NCBI RefSeq assembly: GCF_026810365.1
Contig: NZ_CP113948.1
Span: 1,947,001 to 2,011,000, forward strand
DNA: 64,000 nt
Source of the DNA: Flavobacterium praedii
GTDB taxonomy: Bacteria; Bacteroidota; Bacteroidia; Flavobacteriales; Flavobacteriaceae
Reading direction: 5' to 3'
Below the pieces are notes generated by a model that saw only the letters and a list, made by a program, of their open reading frames with translations, was not told the DNA's origin and ran no database searches. Position numbers and translations under genes: made by a program. This document shows positions 9,801 through 17,564 of the stretch, piece after piece (position 1 is the first letter of the stretch; every line of letters begins with the position of its first letter).

Positions 9801-11377
9801 CTACTCCTTATGTAGGTCTTATTTCACCTCCTCCTCACCACGATATTTATTCTATTGAAGATTTATCACAATTGATTTTTGACTTAAAAAATGCCAATCG
9901 TGAAGCAAGAGTTAACGTTAAATTGGTTGCCGAAGTTGGTGTTGGAACAATTGCTGCGGGTGTTGCTAAAGCAAAAGCGGATGTTATCTTGATTTCAGGA
10001 TATGACGGAGGAACTGGTGCAGCACCATTGACATCCTTACAACATACTGGTATTCCATGGGAATTAGGACTTGCGGAAGCACAACAAACTTTAATCTTAA
10101 ATGACTTAAGAAGTCGTGTAGTTTTAGAATGTGACGGTCAATTGAAAACAGGTCGTGACGTAGCTATTGCTGCCTTGCTTGGAGCTGAAGAATTTGGTTT
10201 TGCGACTGCACCTCTTGTTGCTTCAGGTTGCATCATGATGAGAGCTTGCCACTTGAATACTTGTCCTGTAGGTATTGCGACACAAGATCCTGAATTGAGA
10301 AAAAATTTCAAAGGAACTCCAGAACATGTTATCAACTTCATGTACTTTATTGCTGAAGAATTAAGAGAAATCATGGCTCAACTTGGCTTTAGAACATTAA
10401 AAGAAATGGTTGGACAATCACAAAAATTGAATGTTAACAAAGCGATTAAACATTATAAAGCAAATGGATTGGATTTATCTACCATCCTTTATAAACCAGA
10501 AAAAGCAAAAACGGTACCAAACCACAATACTTCAAATCAAGATCACGCATTAGAAAATGTTCTTGACTTTGACATTATAAAAGCTGCTATTCCTTCTATT
10601 TATAGAAAAGAAAGAACCAGAGTCACATTCGATATCAAAAACACTGACCGTTCAGTTGGTGCCATTTTGAGTAATGAGATTTCAAAAATATATGGTGCGC
10701 AAGGATTACCAGATGATACCATACTTGTTGATTTTACAGGTTCTGCTGGTCAAAGTTTTGGTGCATTTGCAACAAATGGATTATCGTTTAAAATACACGG
10801 AAACTGTAATGACTATTTAGGAAAAGGACTTTCTGGAGGGAAACTAATTATAAAAGTCCCACCTACAGCTACTTTCGTTCCTGAAGACAATATTATCATT
10901 GGTAATGTGGCTCTTTATGGCGCAATAACTGGTGAGGCTTATATCAATGGAATGGCAGGAGAACGTTTTGCTGTTAGAAATTCTGGTGCAACCGCTGTTG
11001 TCGAAGGAATTGGAGATCATGGTTGTGAGTACATGACTGGTGGAACTGTAGTTGTTCTTGGAAAAACGGGTAGAAATTTCGCAGCAGGTATGAGCGGAGG
11101 TGTTGCTTACGTTTACGATGCCAAAAAGAAATTTGAAAATGGATTGTGCAATATGGAAATGGTTGCCCTAGAAACATTGGAAGAAGAAGATTTAGACAAA
11201 TTAAGACGTTTGATCAGAAATCATTCAATGTATACCAATAGCCCTTTAGCAAAACGTCTTTTAGGAGATTGGGAAAACGAAAGCAAACATTTCATTAAAG
11301 TAATGCCAACTGATTACAAAAAAGCATTGCAAAGATTGGCAGCAGAAAAGCAAATTGAAGAATTAATAGCACAATAG
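6860..11377 (+). CDS. gltB: Glutamate synthase large subunit
   Basis: 1505 residues, full length. It transfers the amide of glutamine to 2-oxoglutarate to make two glutamates. The N-terminal class II amidotransferase begins after a short propeptide: Cys18 in EHDNCGAGF is the expected nucleophile after cleavage. The FMN-binding synthase domain (about 830-1200) has GAMSYGSISQEAHE and GAKPGEGGQLPG, and the 3Fe-4S cysteines follow as C-x5-C-x4-C in CIMMRACHLNTCPVGI. The C-terminal GXG beta-helix (about 1270-1480) contains GMSGGVAYVYD. gltD starts 3 bp after its stop, so they are co-transcribed and probably translationally coupled. With the glutamine synthetases at 56-59.6 kb it gives the GS-GOGAT route. 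Confidence 0.98.
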   Translation: MRVKEQGLYLPEFEHDNCGAGFICNLNGIKSNDIIHKALDILIKLEHRGAVSSDGRTGDGAGILFDIPHAFFKKVCDFEIPEVREYAVGMVFMPKSQNQVDFCKTSFENAIKDQNLSILGWRDVPVDVSNLGQIAAEKEPTVKQVFVGKNGLDITEQQFNAKLFLARKIAEHTIRNSRTSESHMFYFSSCSTTTIIYKGLLMPEDISRYYTDLLDSDLVTRLALVHQRFSTNTFPSWDLAQPFRYMCHNGEINTLRGNVSRMRAREELMKSDVFGEDLKKLFPIILEGKSDSASMDMVVELLLMTGRSLPEVMMMVVPEAWEKHKTMSDEKKAFYEYNACIMEPWDGPASIPFTDGNVIGALLDRNGLRPSRYTLTKSGFVIMSSEIGVLDIKPEDVVQHGRLEPGKMFLVDMNEGRIIEDEEIKHSVVTKRPYREWLDKNLLQLAQIPYTNNPIPTEKIDFETRQRLFGYTIEDLKTIINPMAAQGNEALSSMGNDTPLAILSDQPQLLYNYFKQLFAQVTNPPLDGIREEIITDTSLAIGGDYNIFDITDIHCKKIKIQNPVISNEDLDKIRSIDHADFKSVTISTLYKIEKGVNGLERALEKCVQATFKAVSEGCNIVILSDRGVTKELAPIPMLLATSYIHHTLNILKVRSKFGIIIESAEPREPHHFALLFGYGASAINPYMVNEIIHNQVKEGFITGVKADYAITNYNKAIAKGILKIMNKIGISTLHSYRAAQIFEILGLNKAFTSKYFPYTPSRIEGIGLMEIEREVKKRYQNAFPKSEIANLLPLEIGGIYRWRRNGEKHMFNPTTISKLQQAVRLNSPESYKEYSKMVNDQSENLMTIRGLFEFNNLDPISIDEVEPWTEIVKKFKTGAMSYGSISQEAHENLAIAMNRIGGKSNSGEGGENPKRFQKELNGDSKNSAIKQVASGRFGVSINYLTNAQEIQIKMAQGAKPGEGGQLPGEKVVPWIAETRNSTPYVGLISPPPHHDIYSIEDLSQLIFDLKNANREARVNVKLVAEVGVGTIAAGVAKAKADVILISGYDGGTGAAPLTSLQHTGIPWELGLAEAQQTLILNDLRSRVVLECDGQLKTGRDVAIAALLGAEEFGFATAPLVASGCIMMRACHLNTCPVGIATQDPELRKNFKGTPEHVINFMYFIAEELREIMAQLGFRTLKEMVGQSQKLNVNKAIKHYKANGLDLSTILYKPEKAKTVPNHNTSNQDHALENVLDFDIIKAAIPSIYRKERTRVTFDIKNTDRSVGAILSNEISKIYGAQGLPDDTILVDFTGSAGQSFGAFATNGLSFKIHGNCNDYLGKGLSGGKLIIKVPPTATFVPEDNIIIGNVALYGAITGEAYINGMAGERFAVRNSGATAVVEGIGDHGCEYMTGGTVVVLGKTGRNFAAGMSGGVAYVYDAKKKFENGLCNMEMVALETLEEEDLDKLRRLIRNHSMYTNSPLAKRLLGDWENESKHFIKVMPTDYKKALQRLAAEKQIEELIAQ

Positions 11378-11379
11378 TC

Positions 11380-12834
11380 ATGGGTAAAATAGGTGGATTT
11401 AAAGAATATAATAGAGCCGACGAGAGTAACGTTGCTGTTCTAGAAAGAGTATCAAATTATAATGAATTTACGATTCCATTATCAAAAGAAAAAATCAAAG
11501 AACAAGGTTCTAGATGTATGGATTGCGGAATTCCTTTTTGCCATAGCTCCTGTCCATTAGGAAATTTAATTCCTGATTTTAATGACATGGTACATCAAGA
11601 AGAATGGGAAAGCGCTTTGCGTATTTTACAATCAACAAACAATTTCCCTGAATTTACAGGTCGTCTATGTCCTGCTCCCTGTGAAAAATCATGTGTATTA
11701 GGCATCATTAAAGAGCCCGTTGCTATTGAGAATATTGAAAAAAACATTATCGAAAGAGGTTTTGCTGAAGGTTGGATTAAACCACAAACTCCAGAAAAAA
11801 GAACTGGTAAAACAGTAGCAGTAATTGGTTCTGGCCCTGCAGGATTGGCGGCAGCTCAACAATTAAATCGTGCCGGTCATACCGTAACAGTTTTTGAAAG
11901 AGATAACGCAATTGGTGGCTTATTACGATATGGAATTCCAAATTTTAAATTAGAAAAAGGAATTATAGACAGACGTGTAAAAGTTTTAGAAGCAGAAGGG
12001 ATAACCTTTAAAACAAATGTAAACGTAGGTGTAAACTACAGTGTAGACCAATTAAACGATTTTGATTCTATCGTATTATGCGGTGGAGCTACAGAAAGAA
12101 GAGGTTTACCTACAAAAGGGGCTGATAGCAAAGGTGTTGTTCAAGCAATGGATTTTTTGACACAACAAACTAAAGTATTGTACGGAGAAAAAATCGAAGA
12201 TCAAGTAATGGCAACTGGAAAAGACGTAATCGTTATTGGTGGTGGAGATACTGGATCGGATTGTGTGGGAACTTCAAATAGACACGGAGCAAAATCGGTT
12301 ACAAACTTCGAAATCATGCCTAAACCTCCTGTAGGAAGAAGCGAATCTACTCCATGGCCTTTTTGGCCGTTACAATTGAAAACATCTTCTTCACACGAAG
12401 AAGGTTGCAATAGAAACTGGTTGATTAATACCAAAGAATTTCTTGCCAATGAAAAAGGAGAGCTTGTAGGATTGAAAACCGTAGAAGTAGAATGGAAAAT
12501 CGTACCAGGCCAACGTCCTGAATTAATTGAAAAAGAAGGTTCAGAAAAAATTTGGCCTTGTGATTTGGCTTTACTAGCACTAGGATTTACAGGTCCAGAA
12601 AAAACCCTTGCAGAACAATTAGGATTAGAAATTGATGCCAGAAGCAATTATAAAGCAACTAAATTTCAAACTAATGTACCTCATATTTTCACTGCAGGTG
12701 ATATGAGAAGAGGCCAATCCTTAATTGTATGGGCAATTTCAGAAGGACGTGAAGCCGCTAGAGAAGTTGATTTATACTTGATGGGTTATACCAATTTACC
12801 AACAAAAGGTAATGGTGACTTACCTAGTTTATAA
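11380..12834 (+). CDS. gltD: Glutamate synthase small subunit
   Basis: 484 residues. It feeds electrons from NAD(P)H through FAD and Fe-S centres to GltB. The N-terminal cysteines in RCMDCGIPFCHSSCPLGN and GRLCPAPCEKSC bind 4Fe-4S clusters. VIGSGPAGLAAAQQL is the FAD Rossmann loop and VIVIGGGDTGSDCVGTS the NAD(P)H one. FTAGDMRRGQSLIVWAISEG near the C-terminus closes the FAD site. It is the second gene of the gltBD operon and is followed by a strong terminator. Confidence 0.98.
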   Translation: MGKIGGFKEYNRADESNVAVLERVSNYNEFTIPLSKEKIKEQGSRCMDCGIPFCHSSCPLGNLIPDFNDMVHQEEWESALRILQSTNNFPEFTGRLCPAPCEKSCVLGIIKEPVAIENIEKNIIERGFAEGWIKPQTPEKRTGKTVAVIGSGPAGLAAAQQLNRAGHTVTVFERDNAIGGLLRYGIPNFKLEKGIIDRRVKVLEAEGITFKTNVNVGVNYSVDQLNDFDSIVLCGGATERRGLPTKGADSKGVVQAMDFLTQQTKVLYGEKIEDQVMATGKDVIVIGGGDTGSDCVGTSNRHGAKSVTNFEIMPKPPVGRSESTPWPFWPLQLKTSSSHEEGCNRNWLINTKEFLANEKGELVGLKTVEVEWKIVPGQRPELIEKEGSEKIWPCDLALLALGFTGPEKTLAEQLGLEIDARSNYKATKFQTNVPHIFTAGDMRRGQSLIVWAISEGREAAREVDLYLMGYTNLPTKGNGDLPSL

Positions 12835-12853
12835 CAATTGAAATAATTTTATA

Positions 12854-12893
12854 AAATCCCTTGATATCATTTTTATCAAGGGATTTGTTTTTT
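12854..12893 (+). terminator. Terminator of gltBD
   Basis: Stem AAATCCCTTGATA / TATCAAGGGATTT with a short T-rich loop, followed by GTTTTTT, 20 bp after the gltD stop. Confidence 0.9.
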
Positions 12894-13064
12894 AAAACCT
12901 ATCGAAATTCTAAATTTGTTAAAACTTTAATTATTTAATAAAATAAATGTTAACGAATCAGAATTCACACAACTAATAGGCATGCATACTAAATTAATAA
13001 CACAAAACCTGATTTTTAATAAAAGTTAAAAAAAAGCACAAACAAGAACTATTTGTTGTATTTT

Positions 13065-13105
13065 AAACAATTTGTTATAATTTGTTAAATAACAACAAAT
13101 TGTTT
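13065..13105. promoter_or_regulatory. 12-bp palindrome over the lysA promoter (candidate operator)
   Basis: Perfect inverted repeat AAACAATTTGTT (13065-13076) / AACAAATTGTTT (13094-13105) with a 17-bp spacer. The right arm overlaps the proposed -33 TTG of the lysA promoter. It is not followed by a T tract, so it is not a terminator. It could bind a dimeric regulator. Confidence 0.5.
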
Positions 13106-13134
13106 GGTCGTAATACGAAAGAATAATAAATTTG
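13104..13134 (+). promoter_or_regulatory. lysA promoter
   Basis: TTG (13104-13106), a 20-bp spacer, then TAAATTTG (13127-13134). This matches the Bacteroidota TTG / TAnnTTTG consensus and predicts transcription from about 13140, upstream of ATG 13159. Confidence 0.6.
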
Positions 13135-13158
13135 TCAAAAATAATAAGCAATAACAAG

Positions 13159-14382
13159 ATGCAAGCAAACGATTTACTACACTTAGCAGAACAATTTGGA
13201 AGTCCACTTTATGTGTATGATGCCGAAAAAATACAATCTCAGTATAATCGATTAACGAAGGCTTTTTCTAAAGTACCTAATTTACGCATCAACTATGCCA
13301 TGAAAGCTTTGTCTAATGTCGCTATACTCCAATTATTGAGAGATATGGGATCTGGACTAGATACTGTTTCTATTCAAGAAGTTTTATTAGGATTACATGC
13401 AGGTTATGCTCCCGAAAAAATATTTTACACTCCAAATGGTGTTTCTTTAGAGGAAATTGAGGAAGTACATGCCTTGGGAGTACAGATCAATATTGACAAC
13501 TTATCGATATTAGAACAATTTGGTGCAAAACATCCTCACGTACCAGTTTGTATACGTATCAATCCACACGTAATGGCGGGCGGAAATGCCAATATCTCAG
13601 TAGGACACATTGATAGTAAATTTGGTATTTCAGTACATCAATTACCACATTTAGTTCGTATCGTAGAGAATACAAACATGAACATTGTAGGGATACACAT
13701 GCATACGGGTTCAGATATTTTGGATATTGAAGTATTTTTATACGCTGCCGAAATTTTATTTGACGCTGCTAAAAACTTCAAAAATTTAGAATTTTTAGAT
13801 TTTGGAAGTGGTTTTAAAGTACCTTACAAAAAAGATGATATTGCTACCGACATTGATGAATTAGGTAAAAAATTATCCAAAAGATTCAATGCTTTCTGTG
13901 TAGAATATGGTAAAGATTTAACCTTGATTTTTGAACCAGGCAAATTTTTAGTAAGTGAAGCAGGTTTCTTTTTGGCTAAAGTTAATGTCGTAAAACAAAC
14001 GACTTCAACGGTTTTTGCAGGTATTGACAGCGGTTTCAATCACTTGATTCGACCAATGCTTTATGGATCACAACATTTTATCGAAAATATCTCAAACCCA
14101 AAAGGAAAAGAGCGTTTCTACTCTGTTGTAGGGTATATATGTGAAACTGATACTTTTGCAACAAACAGAAGAATTTCAGAAATAAAAGAAGGGGATATTT
14201 TGTCTTTCCGCAATGCAGGAGCTTATTGTTTTTCAATGTCTTCTAATTACAATTCCAGATACAAACCTGCAGAGGTTTTGTGGATGAATGGAAAAGGTTA
14301 TTTAATAAGAGCACATGAAAAATTTGAAGACTTGCTTCAAAATCAAATTCCATTGCCTGTAGAAGTTAACGCTACAGTTTAA
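13159..14382 (+). CDS. lysA: Diaminopimelate decarboxylase
   Basis: 407 residues from ATG 13159 (MQANDLLHLAEQFGSPLYVYD). A TTG at 13132 extends the frame by nine residues but lies inside the -7 promoter box, so it is unlikely to be the start. This PLP-dependent fold III enzyme converts meso-diaminopimelate to lysine, the last step of lysine synthesis. INYAMKALSN carries the PLP-binding lysine; NISVGHIDSKFGI, the glycine loop FLDFGSGFKVPY, EPGKFLVSEAG and CETDTFA (the Cys and substrate-binding region) follow in family order. It stands alone with its own promoter, palindrome and terminator. Confidence 0.96.
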   Translation: MQANDLLHLAEQFGSPLYVYDAEKIQSQYNRLTKAFSKVPNLRINYAMKALSNVAILQLLRDMGSGLDTVSIQEVLLGLHAGYAPEKIFYTPNGVSLEEIEEVHALGVQINIDNLSILEQFGAKHPHVPVCIRINPHVMAGGNANISVGHIDSKFGISVHQLPHLVRIVENTNMNIVGIHMHTGSDILDIEVFLYAAEILFDAAKNFKNLEFLDFGSGFKVPYKKDDIATDIDELGKKLSKRFNAFCVEYGKDLTLIFEPGKFLVSEAGFFLAKVNVVKQTTSTVFAGIDSGFNHLIRPMLYGSQHFIENISNPKGKERFYSVVGYICETDTFATNRRISEIKEGDILSFRNAGAYCFSMSSNYNSRYKPAEVLWMNGKGYLIRAHEKFEDLLQNQIPLPVEVNATV

Positions 14383-14397
14383 AAAATATATAAGATT

Positions 14398-14426
14398 CCC
14401 ATTCAAATTTGAGTGGGTTTTTTTTT
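14398..14426 (+). terminator. Terminator of lysA
   Basis: CCCATTCAAATTTGAGTGGG hairpin (one G-T pair) followed by nine T, 16 bp after the stop codon. Confidence 0.88.
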
Positions 14427-14708
14427 AATCAGTGATACAAAAACTAATTAAAACATACTACAATAGTCAACTATTTTAAAATCAAACAAATATCTCTATA
14501 CTAATACTTTCTCTCATCCTTCCTAAAATGGCATAAACCCTAGCTACTTGAAATGCAATATGTTTATTTTATAACGTAAATACTATTCGCATTGTTTAAA
14601 ATTCAGATTTTACAAACTTCTTCTTATTTATTTAAAAAAATTGAGTTATATCATATTTATTACACTTTAAATTAATTAGTTTTACATAGAAACCTAAATA
14701 ATTTAAAA
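14427..14708. other. AT-rich intergenic region after lysA
   Basis: Together with the lysA terminator this gap exceeds 300 bp. I see no coding frame, repeat or RNA-like structure in it, only general AT richness and no convincing -7 box for the next gene. Confidence 0.4.
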
Positions 14709-15425
14709 ATGAAAAAATTTATAATTTGGAGCGTTACAGGTATCGTAACACTTATGACTTTCATACAATGTAAACCTAATAATGAAAATCCAGAACCAAT
14801 AAAGAAAATTGAAACTTCAAATTCGCACAAAATTGTAGTAAAAGAAATTTTAAATGCAACAGCATATACTTATGCTTTAGTAACCGAAGAAAACAAAGAA
14901 TATTGGATAGCAATTCCAAAAGCAGAGGTGAAAATCGGAAAAACTTATGAGTATGAAGGCGGAATGGAAATGAAAAAATTTGAGAGCAAAGATTTAAAAA
15001 GAACTTTTGAATCTGTATTTTTTGTAGAAGGATTAATAGATCCGTCTATAATCCAAGCAAGTACAATTCCACAGGAAGATAAAACGAAGAAAGTAACTAA
15101 AACAGAATTATCTAAAGGAATTACTTTAGCCAAAGGGGCAATATCATTATATGATTTGTTTTCTAAAAAAGACAAATTAGCTGGCACAACGGTTATTTTA
15201 ACAGGTAAAGTGGTGAAATTTATGCCAGAGATTATGTCAAAAAACTGGATACACATGCAAGACGGATCAAGCTTCAATGGAATAAATGATATTACCATAA
15301 CCACTTTATCCAAAGTAAAAGTGGATGAAATTGTTACTTTTAAAGGTACTGTTGTTTTAAATAAAGACCTAGGAGCAGGCTATAAATATGATGTTCTTAT
15401 AGAAGACGCTACCATTTTAAAATAG
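14709..15425 (+). CDS. OB-fold lipoprotein
   Basis: 238 residues with a lipoprotein signal (hydrophobic stretch then FIQC, Cys21). Two beta-rich halves: an N-terminal one (HKIVVKEILNATAYTYAL, YWIAIPKAEVKIGKTYEYEG) that looks like an OB-like small-domain fold, and a C-terminal one starting at KLAGTTVILTGKVVKFMPEI with NWIHMQDGS and VDEIVTFKGTVVLNKDLG. This second part has the pattern of bacterial envelope OB-fold proteins (single-strand nucleic acid or oligosaccharide-type beta barrels). The function is unknown. It converges with pafA across a shared bidirectional terminator. Confidence 0.7.
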   Translation: MKKFIIWSVTGIVTLMTFIQCKPNNENPEPIKKIETSNSHKIVVKEILNATAYTYALVTEENKEYWIAIPKAEVKIGKTYEYEGGMEMKKFESKDLKRTFESVFFVEGLIDPSIIQASTIPQEDKTKKVTKTELSKGITLAKGAISLYDLFSKKDKLAGTTVILTGKVVKFMPEIMSKNWIHMQDGSSFNGINDITITTLSKVKVDEIVTFKGTVVLNKDLGAGYKYDVLIEDATILK

Positions 15426-15487
15426 AAACAAATTATATACGAGAATTTTAATATAGACCAACTAAGAGTTTCTATTATTGTCTCCAA

Positions 15488-15523
15488 TAAAAAAACCCAT
15501 TCTACAATTAGAATGGGTTTTTG
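15488..15523. terminator. Bidirectional terminator
   Basis: AAACCCATTCT / AGAATGGGTTT stem with A and T tracts on the two sides, between convergent genes. Confidence 0.85.
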
Positions 15524-15541
15524 GTTTTCAAAATTACTGGA

Positions 15542-17158
15542 TTATTTTTTCACTAGAAGTTCTTCCAGAACTTCAGCTTCTGTACCATTAGGAAAAGTAA
15601 TTTTTAACATTTTAGAAAGCGTAGGAGCGATTTTTGTAATGTATTCTTTTTTATAGGATTCACCAATAGGGACATTCCAGCCGTAAAAAAGTAATGGTAC
15701 ATTCGTATCATAACTATTAGGAGTTCCATGTGTAGTTCCTGTAGCAATACTTTCTAAATATCCAGTACCTTCAAGAATAACAAGATCTCCATTTTGCTTT
15801 GGATCATAACCTTTAAAAATAAAATTTAGATAATAATCTTGTCCTGTAGCGGCCAAAATCTCTTCTTGAGTATAGACTCTTTTTATTTGTACTTGGGTCA
15901 TCAAAAAGTCTTTAAAACTTTGCTTCACTTTTGTTAATTCCAACCCTTTGTCCTTTATAACATCCCTGTCTAAATAAACATTAAAGTTAGAGTAATTCAA
16001 AACTAAATTAACTCCATATGTATCTGTTGAAAACTTGCTCAAAGAACTAAAAATATCTTTCGCTGGAACATTAGTAACATTGTATTTATGATCATTCAAA
16101 TAAATTGGGTTTTCGGCAACTGCGTGATCAGCAGTTAAGAAAAGTAAGTAATTGTCTTTTCCAACAGTGGCGTCCAAATAATCCAAAAATGTAGCAATTG
16201 TAAGATCCAAACGCAAATAAGTATCTTGAATTTCCATAGATCTAGGTCCAAAAGTATGTCCTACATAATCTGTTGAAGAAAAACTTACTGTCAAGAAATC
16301 TGTAATATTATCTTTTCCTAATTCTTCTTTATCAATAGCTCTCATGGCAAAATCAGCTAATATATCATTCCCAAATGGAGTAGATTTTATAACTTCTAAT
16401 CCATTTTCTTTATATATTTTATTCAAATCATAAGGAAAAACAGGTTTTGTAGTTTTATCTAATCTTCCTTCATAAGGATTATCATCAGGAAGACTTTCAT
16501 TGTAGGTATCTAGAGGACGCAACAAATTCCAACCTTTCTCAACATATTTCATATATGTTTTTTCATTATTATAATCAGTTACCCAATTTGGCATTTTATC
16601 TCCATAAAAAGAACTAGAAATAAACGAACCTGTTTTTGTATACCAAAATGCCCAATTAGCAAAATGACCCGCAGGCAAAATAGCACCACGGTCTTTGATG
16701 CTCAAACCAATGACTTTCCCTTTGAAATTTGTCGCCATACGCAATTCATCAGTAATAGTAGTACTCAAAAGATTTTTTGGAGACATTGCACCCTCTTTTT
16801 CTGTACCTTCAACTAGCGTCTTCACACCAGCATCATCTGTACAATACATACTTTTCCCAATTGAACGAATGTACCAATCGTTACCAATAATCCCGTGTGT
16901 TGCAGGAGTTGTCCCAGTATAAATAGATGCATGCCCTGGAGCAGTAAATGTGGGAACGTAATTATAATTCATGTTATAAAAAGTAAAGCCTTTATCCATT
17001 AACCTTTTAAAACCTTTAGTTGAAAAGTCATCCGAAAAGCGATACAAATACTCCATTTTCATTTGATCGACAACAATACCAACAACCAATTTAGGACGCT
17101 GTTGTGCTTGACCTTGAATTGAAAAAACAAATACTAAAAACAAAACAATTTTTCTCAT
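15542..17158 (-). CDS. pafA: PafA-like alkaline phosphatase, exported
   Basis: 538 residues from ATG 17158 (MRKIVLFLVFVFSIQGQAQQ, a type I signal). The frame opens at GTG 17179, but that codon overlaps a -7 box, so 17158 is preferred. It is a type I phosphodiesterase/alkaline phosphatase superfamily zinc enzyme. VVDQMKMEY supplies a metal aspartate, Thr72 in PTFTAPGHASIYTG is the nucleophile, Asn93 in HGIIGNDW and SIKDRGAI (Lys and Arg) match the PafA active site, and LTADHAV and THGTPNSYDTNVPL provide further metal ligands. PafA-type enzymes release phosphate from many phosphomonoesters in the periplasm without being strongly inhibited by phosphate. No phosphate-regulation site was recognised. 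Confidence 0.92.
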   Translation of the reverse strand: MRKIVLFLVFVFSIQGQAQQRPKLVVGIVVDQMKMEYLYRFSDDFSTKGFKRLMDKGFTFYNMNYNYVPTFTAPGHASIYTGTTPATHGIIGNDWYIRSIGKSMYCTDDAGVKTLVEGTEKEGAMSPKNLLSTTITDELRMATNFKGKVIGLSIKDRGAILPAGHFANWAFWYTKTGSFISSSFYGDKMPNWVTDYNNEKTYMKYVEKGWNLLRPLDTYNESLPDDNPYEGRLDKTTKPVFPYDLNKIYKENGLEVIKSTPFGNDILADFAMRAIDKEELGKDNITDFLTVSFSSTDYVGHTFGPRSMEIQDTYLRLDLTIATFLDYLDATVGKDNYLLFLTADHAVAENPIYLNDHKYNVTNVPAKDIFSSLSKFSTDTYGVNLVLNYSNFNVYLDRDVIKDKGLELTKVKQSFKDFLMTQVQIKRVYTQEEILAATGQDYYLNFIFKGYDPKQNGDLVILEGTGYLESIATGTTHGTPNSYDTNVPLLFYGWNVPIGESYKKEYITKIAPTLSKMLKITFPNGTEAEVLEELLVKK

Positions 17159-17178
17159 ATTACATTTTATATAGTACA

Positions 17179-17186
17179 CAAAAATA
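17179..17186 (-). promoter_or_regulatory. -7 box for pafA
   Basis: TATTTTTG on the minus strand, 20 bp before the ATG at 17158; it overlaps the alternative GTG start. Confidence 0.45.
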
Positions 17187-17279
17187 CACTTTATCCTTTA
17201 AAAAAAGAAAAAACGCAACAAGCAATGCAATTATTTAATCTATTCTTAATCAAAAAATAGTAAATCATCAAAATCATAA

Positions 17280-17405
17280 GGGCGTGACCCCATTTGAAAA
17301 AGAGGCCAATTTTACTATGCGCTCATTCGGCCTCTTTCTCAAATACGGTCGGGCTAACCATGCTACTTCGGTAGCTTATTTTTATCCCTCACGCTCACTG
17401 CGACC
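17280..17405. ncRNA. Structured intergenic element with UUCG hairpin (candidate RNA or repeat)
   Basis: A compact block, richer in GC than its surroundings. It has three nested or serial pairings: GCGTGA (17282-17287) with TCACGC (17389-17394); AAAGAGGCC (17299-17307) with GGCCTCTTT (17329-17337); and GCTAC-TTCG-GTAGC (17362-17375), a stem capped by a UUCG tetraloop. GGTC (17347-17350) can pair with GACC (17402-17405). No protein frame fits. I associate the conserved edges (GGGCGTGACCCC, GGTCGGGCT and CCCTCACGC) with a repeated intergenic family in flavobacteria. This is memory, not a search. The strand is unknown. Confidence 0.5.
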
Positions 17406-17435
17406 TAGAACTTTTGTTTAAAACTAGAACTTTTG
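17405..17435. repeat. Short direct repeat CTAGAACTTTTG
   Basis: CTAGAACTTTTG occurs at 17405-17416 and 17424-17435, directly after the structured element. Confidence 0.6.
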
Positions 17436-17538
17436 TCTTCTTAATTTTAAAATAAAAAAAAGAGAGACAACATTAAAATACTCACTTTAATTAATACCAT
17501 TACATTATTCTATATTCTATTTATAAAAATAAATATGT

Positions 17539-17546
17539 TAAATTTG
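17539..17546 (+). promoter_or_regulatory. -7 box for the methyltransferase gene
   Basis: TAAATTTG lies inside the first codons of the longest frame, which argues for a start at 17565 or 17571 rather than 17535. Confidence 0.4.
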
Positions 17547-17564
17547 ATAATTAAAACACTGATT

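Noticed and set aside
12201-12647. 148-codon frame antisense to gltD
   Set aside because: Complete overlap with a well-supported enzyme gene; composition is that of a shadow frame.
17280-17405. tRNA gene in the GC-richer block
   Set aside because: No cloverleaf with a T-loop GTTCRA motif or 7-bp acceptor stem can be drawn; the stems do not fit a tRNA.
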